Below, piece after piece: positions 24,880 through 32,711 of a DNA stretch of 44,802 nt (positions are counted from its first letter, which is position 1; every line of letters starts with the position of its first letter). The stretch covers positions 1-44,802 of the forward strand of contig DASUAO010000058.1 in NCBI GenBank assembly GCA_035763745.1, read 5' to 3'. The position numbers and the translations under genes were made by a program. The notes under the pieces were generated by a model. It was not told the DNA's origin. It did not search any database and was given only the letters and a program-made list of their open reading frames with translations. The DNA is from DASUAO01 sp035763745. Its GTDB lineage: Bacteria > Actinomycetota > Acidimicrobiia > IMCC26256 > PALSA-555.

Positions 24880-24885
24880 TAGGCT
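24880..24885 (+). promoter_or_regulatory. -10 box TAGGCT, leaderless start
   Basis: TAGGCT, 7 nt, then the ATG of the long acyl-CoA dehydrogenase at 24893. Confidence 0.5.
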
Positions 24886-24892
24886 CCGCCCC

Positions 24893-26533
24893 ATGGTGAA
24901 TCCCCTCGAACCCGCGCTGGCCGCGGTGGACGACGCGGCCGCCGTCGTCGACGCCGCGAGCCGCCACCTCGCAAGGAGCGCCGCCGAGGGCGGCCGGATC
25001 TCGGTCGCGCGTCTCGACGAGCACCAGATCCTGGCGTACGACCTGGCCCACGCGGCGAGCGCCGTCGCGGGGTGCAGGGTCCTCCTCGAGTACGCGGAGC
25101 ACGGCGAGTACGAATCTTTGCTGGCACGAGCCTTCATCGCCGACGCGATCGCAGACCTCGCGTCGAGGGTCATCGGTCGCGAAGGGACCTGGGGCGTCGA
25201 GGCGTCGGAGCTCAGCGCGACCCTCCCGTTCGTCGAGGCGCACCGGTCACCCGTGTTCCTCCAGGAGATCGCGGCGCGACTCGAGCGCGACGGCACCGGC
25301 CCGGCGCACCTCGGTGACGAGTTCGACCTGGTGCGGGAGACCTTCCATCGGTTCGCCGAGGACAAGATCCGCCCGGTCGCCGAGCACGTGCACCGCGCGA
25401 ACGACGACATCCCCGAGGACGTGATCTCCGGGCTCGCCGAGATCGGCGGGTTCGGGCTGTCGGTCCCCGAGGAGTACGAGGGGTTCGCCCAGGGTGGCGA
25501 GCACGACTACATCGGCATGGTGGTGGCGACCGAGGAGCTCTCCTGGGGCTCGCTCGGGATGGGAGGATCGCTGATCACTCGCCCGGAGATCCTCACCCGC
25601 GCGATCGTGCGCGGAGGGACCGAAGAGCAGAAGCGGCGGTGGCTCCCCGCGATCGCGAGCGGCGAGCGCATGGTCGGCGTCATGGTGACCGAGCCCGACT
25701 ACGGGTCCGACGTCGCGGCCGTGAAGGTCACGGCCACCCCGACCGATGGTGGCTACCGCATCAACGGGGTGAAGACCTGGGCGACGTTCGCCGGGCGCGC
25801 GGACACGATCATGCTGCTCGCGCGAACCGACCCCGACCGATCGGCCGGCCACCGGGGGCTGTCGATCTTCGTCGTCGACAAGGAGCCGGCGCCCGGCCAC
25901 GCGTTCTCGTTCACCCAGGACCACGGTGCGGGCGAGGTCGGCAAGCTGGAGGGGCGCGCGATCGACACCATCGGGTATCGGGGGATGCACTCCTACGAGG
26001 TGTCGTTCGACAACTGGGTCGTGCCCGCGGAGAACCTCGTCGGTGAGGAGGGCGGTCTCGGCAAGGGCTTCTACCTCCAGATGGAGGGGTTCGAGAACGG
26101 CCGGCTCCAGACCGCCGCACGCGCCGTGGGACTGATGCAGGCCGCGTTCGAAGCAGGAGCGTCGTACGCGCGCGATCGGGTGGTGTTCGGCCGACCGGTC
26201 GCCGACTACCAGCTCTCCCAGGTGAAGCTCGCGCGCATGGCCGCGCTCATCCAGGCCGGCCGACAGTTCTCCTACGACGTGGCCCGCAAGATGGGACGCG
26301 GGGAGGGGGCGCTCGAGGCGTCGATGGTGAAGGCCTACGTGTGCCGGGCCGCCGAGTGGGTGACGCGCGAGGCACTGCAACTCCACGGGGGCATGGGCTA
26401 TGCCGAGGAGTTCCCCGTGTCGCGCTACTACGTCGACGCGCGGGTGCTGTCGATCTTCGAGGGCGCCGACGAGACCCTCTGCCTCCGTGTGATCGCCCGC
26501 CGTCTGGCCGAACAGGCCCTCGCCGCGGGCTGA
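24893..26533 (+). CDS. acyl-CoA dehydrogenase with an N-terminal helical extension
   Basis: A 546-residue protein, about 160 residues longer than the usual enzyme. Residues 1-135 are an extra Ala/Glu/Asp-rich helical region (EPALAAVDDAAAVVDAASR; LDEHQILAYDLAHAASAVAG). The dehydrogenase part begins near 150 (LVRETFHRFAEDKIRPVAE). FAD and substrate motifs are VMVTEPDYGSDVAAVKVTA (about 265) and TWATFAGRADTIMLL. The catalytic Glu is in LSIFEGADETLCLRVIA (about 525). The extension may mediate oligomer or membrane contacts, or mimic the C-terminal helical domain of VLCAD-type enzymes. It is transcribed alone from a leaderless promoter and is convergent with the next gene. Confidence 0.9.
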   Translation: MVNPLEPALAAVDDAAAVVDAASRHLARSAAEGGRISVARLDEHQILAYDLAHAASAVAGCRVLLEYAEHGEYESLLARAFIADAIADLASRVIGREGTWGVEASELSATLPFVEAHRSPVFLQEIAARLERDGTGPAHLGDEFDLVRETFHRFAEDKIRPVAEHVHRANDDIPEDVISGLAEIGGFGLSVPEEYEGFAQGGEHDYIGMVVATEELSWGSLGMGGSLITRPEILTRAIVRGGTEEQKRRWLPAIASGERMVGVMVTEPDYGSDVAAVKVTATPTDGGYRINGVKTWATFAGRADTIMLLARTDPDRSAGHRGLSIFVVDKEPAPGHAFSFTQDHGAGEVGKLEGRAIDTIGYRGMHSYEVSFDNWVVPAENLVGEEGGLGKGFYLQMEGFENGRLQTAARAVGLMQAAFEAGASYARDRVVFGRPVADYQLSQVKLARMAALIQAGRQFSYDVARKMGRGEGALEASMVKAYVCRAAEWVTREALQLHGGMGYAEEFPVSRYYVDARVLSIFEGADETLCLRVIARRLAEQALAAG

Positions 26534-26551
26534 ACCGCCCGTCCCTTCACA

Positions 26552-27034
26552 TCAGGGGTCGCCGAGCTGACGAAGCTCCCGGCGTGCGTCCTCCACGAGG
26601 TCGAGGCGATCGTTGATCCGGGTGAGCGACTCGTCGACGCCGTCGACCAACGGGCTCGCGGCCTCGATCGCGGCCCGACCGATCCGATCACCCGTGCGCT
26701 CCAGCGTGATGATCCGATAGCGCAGCGCGAGGAGCGCCGTATGGCGCGCCTTGAACGGGAGCTTCGACGCGAGCACGAGCTGGTCGTCGAGCGCGTGGGC
26801 AGTCGCGGCCAGGTCGTCGACCAGCCCCTCGTGGCTCTCGGTGGGAACGCCGCGTCGGCGGGCGTCCCGCACCGTTCCCCGGGTGCGGTCGAGGGCTCGG
26901 TGCATGCGCCGGTGCAGGTCGGCGGCGACGCTCTGACTCGTCTGCCAGGAGATCGGGACACCGGGACGGCGACGGTGGAAGCGCCACGCGATGCCGGCGC
27001 CGGTGACCACGACGACAGCCACGAGGAGCTCCAC
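26552..27034 (-). CDS. hypothetical membrane-anchored helical protein
   Basis: A 160-residue protein. One N-terminal membrane segment (LLVAVVVVTGAGIAWRF, about 3-19) is followed by a basic stretch (HRRRPG) and a long, probably coiled, helical cytoplasmic domain (SVAADLHRRMHRALDRTRG; RINDRLDLVEDARRELRQL). No family recognised. The GTG at 27034 follows TACCCT at 6 nt and has no Shine-Dalgarno, so it is leaderless. It is divergent from the VTT-like gene. Confidence 0.7.
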   Translation of the reverse strand: MELLVAVVVVTGAGIAWRFHRRRPGVPISWQTSQSVAADLHRRMHRALDRTRGTVRDARRRGVPTESHEGLVDDLAATAHALDDQLVLASKLPFKARHTALLALRYRIITLERTGDRIGRAAIEAASPLVDGVDESLTRINDRLDLVEDARRELRQLGDP

Positions 27035-27040
27035 CGCGCC

Positions 27041-27046
27041 AGGGTA
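27041..27046 (-). promoter_or_regulatory. -10 box TACCCT, leaderless start
   Basis: On the minus strand TACCCT, 6 nt, then the GTG at 27034. Confidence 0.5.
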
Positions 27047-27073
27047 TCCGCAGCGACCTGTCAGGATTCCGGC

Positions 27074-27784
27074 GTGACCGACGAGGCGGCGCCCGGGCAA
27101 TCGGGGCCCGGGGAACCGGGGCCGGGACGGCCCCGAAGCCGTCGGCGGCTCGCGCTGCTCGTGGTGCCGATGGTCATGGTCCAGGTGTTCGCGGTGATCG
27201 GCGACGCGATCTCACCGACGCTGCTCGTCGAAGCGCCCCTGCTCCTCGAGGCGCTCATCCCGCGCAACCGCTTCCTCGTGCTCGTCGCACCCCAGCTCGA
27301 CTTCTGGCCCTACTTCCTCGTGGGCCTCGGCCGACTGCTCCTGACCGACCCGCTCTTCTACCTGTTCGGGAAGCGCTACGGGGACGCCGCGATCACCTGG
27401 ACGGAGCGTCGCATGGGCGCCCCGGGCAGCGTCCGCGCGCTGGAGCGGGGGTTCCGCCGGGCGTCGTACCCGATCGTCGTGCTCGCATCGAACAACATGA
27501 TCTGCACGCTCGCGGGTGCGACCGGGATGTCGGTGCCGGGCTTCGTGATCGCGAACTTCGGCGGGACGGTGCTGCGCCTGGTGCTCATCTGGTGGGTGGG
27601 CGAAGCATTCTCCGAACCGCTGCTCGAGGTCATCGACTTCGTCGGCCGCTACCGCTGGTGGTTCACCCTGGCGACGATCGTGATCGTCGCGTGGTCGGTA
27701 CGACGCGCCCGGCGCCGCCACGAGTCGGCGATCGAGACCGTCGACGAGATCGCAGAGGAACTCGGTATGGACGAGAATCCCTGA
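27074..27784 (+). CDS. DedA/VTT-like polytopic membrane protein
   Basis: A 236-residue membrane protein with about five hydrophobic segments. The region PLFYLFGKRYGD (about 95), then ASNNMICTLAGATGMSVPGF (about 145) and NFGGTVLRLVLIWWVGEAF is reminiscent of VTT/DedA proteins, which flip polyprenyl-phosphate or phospholipid carriers. The match is by pattern only; the classic DedA G-(F/Y)xxR motif is not exact. The start is a GTG at 27074 after a proline/glycine-rich N-terminus. The C-terminus is charged (ETVDEIAEELGMDENP). It converges with the CitE-like gene, with a repeated hairpin between them. Confidence 0.6.
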   Translation: MTDEAAPGQSGPGEPGPGRPRSRRRLALLVVPMVMVQVFAVIGDAISPTLLVEAPLLLEALIPRNRFLVLVAPQLDFWPYFLVGLGRLLLTDPLFYLFGKRYGDAAITWTERRMGAPGSVRALERGFRRASYPIVVLASNNMICTLAGATGMSVPGFVIANFGGTVLRLVLIWWVGEAFSEPLLEVIDFVGRYRWWFTLATIVIVAWSVRRARRRHESAIETVDEIAEELGMDENP

Positions 27785-27795
27785 TTCCACGGACG

Positions 27796-27833
27796 TGCGT
27801 CGCTCACCCCGCAATATGCGGGTGAGCGACGCA
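27796..27833 (-). terminator. repeated 38-nt hairpin, copy 4 (between convergent genes)
   Basis: Identical in arms and loop to copy 3. It lies 12 nt after the TGA of the plus-strand VTT-like gene and 15 nt after the stop of the minus-strand CitE-like gene, so it can serve as a bidirectional terminator. This is the only copy not abutting a stop codon. Confidence 0.7.
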
Positions 27834-27848
27834 TCGAGAGCACAGGGG

Positions 27849-28793
27849 TCAGGAAGAGCGGGACATGCCGGCGCGTTCGCCGCGGCTGACGAACTTGATC
27901 GCCATCTTGCGGCTCGCCTCGTCGATCATCTCGTCGCCGAACATCACCGCGCCCTTGCGCTCACCCGCACCACCCTCGGTCGTGGCCTTCTCGTAGGCCT
28001 CGAGGATGTCGAGCGCGGTGTCGAACTGCTCCTGCGTGGGCGTGAACACCTCGTTGATGACCCCGACCTGGTCGGGGTGCAGGGCCCACTTCCCGTCGTA
28101 TCCGAGGATCCGGGTGCGCATCGCGTAGTCACGCAGCGCGTCGAGCTCCTTGATCTTCAGGAACGGCCCGTCGATCACCTGGAGACCGTTCGCGCGCCCC
28201 GCCATGAGGATCCGCGAGAACACGTAGTGGAAGTGGTCGCCCGGGTACTCGGGGATCTGCACCCCGCCCGTGAGGACCGGCATCTCGGTGGAAGCGGCGA
28301 AGTCGGCCGGCCCGAAGATGATCGTCTCGAGCCGGGGCGAGGCCGCGCAGATGTCATCGACGTTGATGAGCCCGCGTGCCGTCTCGATCTGGGCCTCGAT
28401 GCCCACCGTCGTCTTCCGGCCCATGTGGGCCTCGATCTGGGTGAGGAGCATGTCGAGCGCCTGCACCTCGGCGGCCGACTGCACCTTCGGCAACATGAGC
28501 TCGTCGAGGCGCTCGGACGCTCCCTCGACGACGTGGATCACGTCGCGGTAGGTCCACTCGGTGTCCCACGCGTTCACCCGCACGCAGAGGACGGAGTCGC
28601 CCCAGTCGTGGGTGTTGATCGCCTCGACGATGTGGCCGCGCGCGGCTTCCTTCTCGAGAGGCGCGACGGCGTCCTCGAGGTCGAGGAAGACCATGTCGGC
28701 GCCGAGGCCGGCGGCCTTGGCCAGCATCTTCGGGCTCGAGCCGGGAACCGACAGGCAGGCTCGACGGGGCAGGTGACGTGATCGCTCGGACAT
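27849..28793 (-). CDS. HpcH/HpaI-family CoA-ester lyase (CitE/malyl-CoA lyase-like)
   Basis: A 314-residue TIM-barrel lyase. CoA-site start RACLSVPGSSPKMLAKA (about 11-27), metal-site DMVFLDLEDAVAPLEK (about 33-48), VGIEAQIETARGLIN with the metal-binding Glu (about 129-143) and FGPADFAAS with its Asp. DGKWALHPDQVGVINEVF is the conserved C-terminal block. The family cleaves or forms malyl-, citramalyl- or beta-methylmalyl-CoA with Mg2+. No citrate lyase alpha/gamma genes are nearby, so a stand-alone acyl-CoA lyase is likelier than CitE itself. Its -10 box (TAGCGT, 8 nt before ATG) is interlocked with that of the divergent MBL gene. Confidence 0.88.
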   Translation of the reverse strand: MSERSRHLPRRACLSVPGSSPKMLAKAAGLGADMVFLDLEDAVAPLEKEAARGHIVEAINTHDWGDSVLCVRVNAWDTEWTYRDVIHVVEGASERLDELMLPKVQSAAEVQALDMLLTQIEAHMGRKTTVGIEAQIETARGLINVDDICAASPRLETIIFGPADFAASTEMPVLTGGVQIPEYPGDHFHYVFSRILMAGRANGLQVIDGPFLKIKELDALRDYAMRTRILGYDGKWALHPDQVGVINEVFTPTQEQFDTALDILEAYEKATTEGGAGERKGAVMFGDEMIDEASRKMAIKFVSRGERAGMSRSS

Positions 28794-28801
28794 GTGTCAG
28801 A

Positions 28802-28817
28802 ACGCTACTTGTACGAT
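28802..28817. promoter_or_regulatory. interlocked divergent -10 boxes
   Basis: TAGCGT on the minus strand (28807-28802, 8 nt before the CitE-like ATG at 28793) and TACGAT on the plus strand (28812-28817, 6 nt before the MBL ATG at 28824) are only 4 bp apart. Both genes appear leaderless, and the two polymerases could not bind at the same time. Confidence 0.6.
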
Positions 28818-28823
28818 TCGTCG

Positions 28824-29651
28824 ATGGCCCAACCGTCATCCGTGGAGCTCGTCGAGGTGGCCGACGGCGTGCTCGCGTGGCTCCAACCAGGCGGGGAGTC
28901 CGGGGTGAGCAACGCCGGCGTGGTGGTCGACCACGACGGGATCACGGTCATCGACACGCTCATGGTGCGCGACCAGTGGGAGCCGTTCGCGGCTGCGGTA
29001 GCCGCGCTCGACCGCCCCATCAGGCGCGTCGTCCTGACGCACGCCCACGTCGACCACGTCGGGGGCACCAAGGCGTTCCCCGCCGCCGCGATCTACGCGT
29101 CACCGGAGACGAGCGCGCTCCTCGACCAGGCGATGCCGATCGACGCGTACAAGGCGTTCATGCCCGCCTTCGAGGCCGGGTTCGATGACCTCGCCGCACA
29201 CGGCACGCGCCCGGTCACGCACCTCGTGGACGGACCCGCGCAGCTCACCCCCCGGATCGAGATCCTGCCCGCCACCGGCCACACCACCGGCGACCTGATG
29301 GCGGTGGTGGCCGACGTCGACGTGTGCTTCGCGGGTGACCTCTGCTTCTTCGGGGTGACGCCTCTCGCGTTCCAGGGCGACCCCGCGACCTGGGCCGACG
29401 TGCTCGACGCCGTGGCCGACCTCGCCGAGGTCATCGTCCCGGGACACGGGCCGGTCGGCGGCGAGGCAGAGGTCCGGGTGCTCCAGGAGTACCTGCGCCA
29501 CTGCGTCGCGGGGGCGATCCCGCCCGGGCCATGGGACACCTGGCTCGAGCGCGACGAGCGCGACCCGATCAACATCGAGCGGGCGGCCCTCCTCGCCGAG
29601 GGCCGCGACGAGATGCCCCCGGCGATGTTGAGGGCCATCGGGTTCGGCTGA
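28824..29651 (+). CDS. MBL-fold hydrolase
   Basis: A 275-residue MBL protein. The zinc motif is TLMV...LTHAHVDHVGG (about 75-85); further ligands are in PATGHTTGD (about 155), FAGDLCFF (about 172) and VPGHGPVGG (about 210). This is the glyoxalase II/beta-lactamase-like branch that often acts on thioesters or lactones. The substrate is unknown. It is transcribed leaderless from a promoter interlocked with that of the divergent CitE-like lyase gene, so the pair may be reciprocally expressed. Confidence 0.88.
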   Translation: MAQPSSVELVEVADGVLAWLQPGGESGVSNAGVVVDHDGITVIDTLMVRDQWEPFAAAVAALDRPIRRVVLTHAHVDHVGGTKAFPAAAIYASPETSALLDQAMPIDAYKAFMPAFEAGFDDLAAHGTRPVTHLVDGPAQLTPRIEILPATGHTTGDLMAVVADVDVCFAGDLCFFGVTPLAFQGDPATWADVLDAVADLAEVIVPGHGPVGGEAEVRVLQEYLRHCVAGAIPPGPWDTWLERDERDPINIERAALLAEGRDEMPPAMLRAIGFG

Positions 29652-29669
29652 ACCCGACGGCCCGTTCGC

Positions 29670-29861
29670 CTACTCCTTGGCGAAGCGCTCCTTGATCTTG
29701 GCGAAGAGGCCGCTGGCCTGCTTGCCCGCCTCGCCTGCCACGTCCTTGGCCTTGCTGCCGACGGTGCCGGCCACATCCTTGGCCTTGCCGGCGACGTCGC
29801 CTGCGATTTCCTTGGCCTTGTCGACGTTGCTCGGCTCGCCCTGGGGCTCGGTTGCGCTCAT
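29670..29861 (-). CDS. small repetitive CsbD/LEA-like protein
   Basis: A 63-residue, highly charged protein built of near-repeats: IAGDVAGKAKDVAG, then TVGSKAKDVAGEAGKQASG. The 11-residue Ala/Gly/Lys/Asp periodicity resembles CsbD-like or LEA-type stress proteins that form amphipathic helices on drying or membrane contact. No membrane segment. The ATG at 29861 has GAGGAG 7 nt upstream, so unlike many neighbours it is translated from a leadered message. Function is inferred from composition only. Confidence 0.7.
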   Translation of the reverse strand: MSATEPQGEPSNVDKAKEIAGDVAGKAKDVAGTVGSKAKDVAGEAGKQASGLFAKIKERFAKE

Positions 29862-29944
29862 CTGTCGCTCCTCTGGTTGCGTCCTGATCGTCCGCACCCT
29901 ATTGGCCCGGCGCCCGGAGTACCCGGGCCGGGCGGACCACGCGC

Positions 29945-29950
29945 TACGTT
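29945..29950 (+). promoter_or_regulatory. -10 box TACGTT, leaderless start
   Basis: TACGTT, 8 nt, then the ATG at 29959. Confidence 0.45.
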
Positions 29951-29958
29951 CCTCGGCG

Positions 29959-30447
29959 ATGCCGAAGAACCCGGACCCGTCTCTCTCCCTCACCACGAGC
30001 GCGGGGGTCACCCGCACGGTCGACGACTGGTCGACCATGTTCCGCTTGTGCCTGGTGGTCCTGCCGGGCCGATCCGAGGCCGCGGCATGGATCCCCGTCG
30101 CCCGCAGGATCTTCGCGACCTTCGGCGACGCCGATTGCACGTGCGCGTTCGTGGTCGCCGGCTCCGCGGAGGTCGCGCGTCGGCTGCTCGGGCCGGCGGA
30201 GCGCGACGTGATGACCTTCGTCGACCCGGACCTCGCCCTGGTCTCGAGCCTCGGGCTCGAACGGCTGCCCGCGTTCGTCTTCCTGCGCCAGGACACCTCG
30301 CTCGTCGCTGCGGCCGAGGGCTGGGATCCCGGCGAGTGGCAGCGGGTGGCCCGCCTGGTCGCCAAGGCCATGGCCTGGACCGTGCCCGAGGTGCAGGGCG
30401 CCGGCGACCCCGCGAAGACCGAGGGTTGGCCGATCGTCCCGGCGTGA
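29959..30447 (+). CDS. conserved hypothetical protein with thioredoxin-like fold
   Basis: A 162-residue protein. The order CLVVLPGRSEAAAW, then CAFVVAGSAEVARRLLG, then DPDLALVSSLGLERLPAFVF suggests a thioredoxin-like fold, with a probable cis-Pro in LPAFVF (about 112). The active-site CxxC is absent; a C-T-C sits at about 55-57. The C-terminal GWDPGEWQRVARLVAKAMAW helix fits the fold's last helix. It may be a redox-inactive thioredoxin-like protein. The family is not recognised with certainty. Confidence 0.65.
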   Translation: MPKNPDPSLSLTTSAGVTRTVDDWSTMFRLCLVVLPGRSEAAAWIPVARRIFATFGDADCTCAFVVAGSAEVARRLLGPAERDVMTFVDPDLALVSSLGLERLPAFVFLRQDTSLVAAAEGWDPGEWQRVARLVAKAMAWTVPEVQGAGDPAKTEGWPIVPA

Positions 30448-30563
30448 GGGCCCGCCTCGGGGGCGCCCCGCCCCGGTCCTGCATCGTGCCGGGCAGATTG
30501 TCTAGGGTGGAATCTCCCGTCGAACCCATCGTTGTGGTCGACGTGCGCACTCCGACTCACCTC

Positions 30564-31634
30564 ATGACCCCTTCCTCCCGCCTCCGTCGCCTCTGCCGTC
30601 CCGTCGCGTTCGGGATGCTCGTGACGATGCTCGTCGCGTCCGCCGGCATCGCGGGTGCACAGACCCCGGCACCGACCGGGAGCAAGCAGGAGCAGGCCGC
30701 CCAGATCCAGGACCAGATCGAGGCGTCCGACGTCGAGATCAGCGCACTCGGCGAGCGTCTCCACGAGGCCGAGGCGCAGCGCGATGCCGCGCAGCAGCAC
30801 GCGCTCGACGCCGAGGCCCAGATCACGAGGGCCAAGCAAGAGGTCGACCGGATCATGACCCTCGTGCGCGCCAACCTCGCATCGCTGTACAAGCGGAGCC
30901 TGCGCGGCGACTCCGCCGCCGAGCTCGACTTCAGTGCAACCGTCGACCTCCTGAAGCGCGGGAAGTACGCCAAGGCCCAGGCGAACAAGGACGACGAGCT
31001 CATCCAGCAGCTCGCGGCTGCGCAGCAGGACCTCGACCTCGAGCGCACCACCGCTCGCCAGGCCCGCGACGCTGCGGCCGCCGAGGGTGAGAAGATCGCG
31101 GCGGCCAAGGCCGCGGTCGAGGGTGCCCGCGCCGAGCAGCAGGCGATCCTCGACAAGCTCGAGGGTGAGATCGCCGCCGCCGTTGCCGCTGAGCAGGCCC
31201 GTCGTGCGGCCGCCGCCGCGCAGACCATCGCGAATCGCCCGGCCGGCCCCGAGAAGTTCCCCGACGTCGGCCCGCCGAACGGGAGCGCATCCCAGGCCAT
31301 CGCCTTCGCCCGCGCCGCGGTCGGTGCCGGCTACTCCAACGGCAGCGACCGGCACGGTCCGGCCAACTACGACTGCTCGGGTCTCACCGGGGCCGCGTGG
31401 CGGGCCGCGGGCGTGAGCATCGCCGGCACCTCGGGCTCGCAGTACGCGTCATTGCCGCACGTGCCGCTCAACGCGATCCAGCCCGGCGACCTCATCTTCT
31501 GGGGTCCGGGTGGCTCCAGCCACGTCGCGCTCTACATCGGTGGCGGCCAGATCATCGACGCGTCCAGCAGCCAGAACCAGGTGGCACTTCGCGGGATCTG
31601 GGGCAGCCCGATCGGGGCGGCGCGCGTCACCTGA
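30564..31634 (+). CDS. secreted NlpC/P60 peptidoglycan endopeptidase with coiled coil
   Basis: A 356-residue secreted protein. Signal peptide 1-31 (FGMLVTMLVASAGIAGAQ). Residues about 40-215 form a long coiled coil (AQIQDQIEASDVEISALGER; KIAAAKAAVEGARAEQQA), as in RipC/CwlO-like hydrolases activated by FtsEX-type partners. The C-terminal NlpC/P60 domain (about 240-356) has the catalytic Cys in NYDCSGLTGAAW and the His in SSHVALYIGGGQ. It cuts D-Glu-mDAP bonds during growth or division. GTG codons slightly upstream (30534, 30540) are possible starts. A TAGGGT box lies near 30504. Confidence 0.92.
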   Translation: MTPSSRLRRLCRPVAFGMLVTMLVASAGIAGAQTPAPTGSKQEQAAQIQDQIEASDVEISALGERLHEAEAQRDAAQQHALDAEAQITRAKQEVDRIMTLVRANLASLYKRSLRGDSAAELDFSATVDLLKRGKYAKAQANKDDELIQQLAAAQQDLDLERTTARQARDAAAAEGEKIAAAKAAVEGARAEQQAILDKLEGEIAAAVAAEQARRAAAAAQTIANRPAGPEKFPDVGPPNGSASQAIAFARAAVGAGYSNGSDRHGPANYDCSGLTGAAWRAAGVSIAGTSGSQYASLPHVPLNAIQPGDLIFWGPGGSSHVALYIGGGQIIDASSSQNQVALRGIWGSPIGAARVT

Positions 31635-31646
31635 CGCGCCACTGAG

Positions 31647-32711
31647 GTGCCGACGGACCCCGTCCGCCTGACCGCGTTCTCGCACGGCGCGGGTTGCGCC
31701 TGCAAGCTCTCCCCTGAAGACCTCCGCACCGTGCTCGGCCTCGTGCGCGCGACGGATGCCGCAGCCGATCCCGACCTCCTGGTCGGCTTCGACACCTCCG
31801 ACGACGCTGCGGTGTACCGCCTGCGCGACGACCTCGCCGTCGTGGTCACGACCGACTTCTTCACGCCGATCGTCGACGACCCATACGACTGGGGCCGGAT
31901 CGCGGCGACGAACGCGCTGTCCGACATCTACGCGATGGGCGCGACGCCGTTGCTCGCGCTGAACCTCGTCGGGTGGCCGCGCGAGGACCTGCCCTTCGAC
32001 CTCCTCGCACGAGTCCTCGACGGTGGGGCCGACGTCGTGCGCGGGGCCGGGGCGCTGATCGCGGGTGGCCACTCGATCGACGACGCCGAGCCGAAGTACG
32101 GCCTTGCGGTGGTCGGGACCGTGCACCCAGACCGGGTCCTGACGAACGCCGGCGCCCGCGAGGGCGATGCTCTGGTGCTGACCAAGCCGATAGGGCTCGG
32201 GGTGATCTCCACTGCGCTGAAGCGCGACGCCGCTCCGCCACATCTGGTCGCCACCGCCGTCGAGATCATGACCACCTCGAACGCCACGGCGCGCGACGCC
32301 TCGGCGGAGGTGGGCGATGCGGTCCACGCCGCGACCGACGTGACCGGGTTCGGCCTCCTCGGCCACCTCCGCGAGCTGGCAGCCGCCTCGGGCGTGGCGG
32401 CGAGCGTCGACGCCGAGGCGGTCCCCGTCATCGACGGCGTGCGCGAGCTCCTGGCTGCCGGGATGGTCGCCGGCGGGACGCAACGAAACCACGCATTCGT
32501 GAGCGAGACCGCGCCCGTCGACTGGGGCGACCTCCCGATGGACGAGCAGCTGCTCCTCGCCGACGCCCAGACCTCGGGCGGGCTGTTGCTCGCAGTCGAC
32601 CCCGGTCGGGTCGACGACCTCGTTGCGGCGTTGCGCGAACGGGCCACGCTCGCCGCCAGTGTCGTCGGACACTGCGAGCCCGGCATCCCGGGCGCCCTGC
32701 GGGTGCGTTGA
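31647..32711 (+). CDS. selD: selenide, water dikinase (selenophosphate synthase)
   Basis: A 354-residue SelD. The N-terminal active site is SHGAGCACKLSPEDL (about 11-25): both positions are Cys, so this is the non-selenocysteine form. ATP-site blocks are DDAAVYRL (about 51), TTDFFTPIVDDPYDWGRIAA (about 67-86) and NALSDIYAMGATPLLALNLV. GGHSIDDAEPKYGLAV is the metal/phosphate loop. It makes selenophosphate for Sec-tRNA or 2-selenouridine-tRNA. No selA, selB, tRNA-Sec or selU is in the window. It begins 12 nt after the NlpC/P60 stop with little ribosome-site sequence, suggesting co-transcription. Confidence 0.95.
   Translation: MPTDPVRLTAFSHGAGCACKLSPEDLRTVLGLVRATDAAADPDLLVGFDTSDDAAVYRLRDDLAVVVTTDFFTPIVDDPYDWGRIAATNALSDIYAMGATPLLALNLVGWPREDLPFDLLARVLDGGADVVRGAGALIAGGHSIDDAEPKYGLAVVGTVHPDRVLTNAGAREGDALVLTKPIGLGVISTALKRDAAPPHLVATAVEIMTTSNATARDASAEVGDAVHAATDVTGFGLLGHLRELAAASGVAASVDAEAVPVIDGVRELLAAGMVAGGTQRNHAFVSETAPVDWGDLPMDEQLLLADAQTSGGLLLAVDPGRVDDLVAALRERATLAASVVGHCEPGIPGALRVR

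Noticed and set aside
3548..27833. Dispersed hairpins read as CRISPR repeats or insertion-sequence ends
   Set aside because: They are kilobases apart, no transposase lies between them, and they do not bracket a common segment or show target-site duplications.
27849..28793. Citrate lyase beta subunit (CitE) in a true citrate lyase complex
   Set aside because: No CitD, CitF or prosthetic-group genes are nearby; the stand-alone CoA-ester lyase family fits better.
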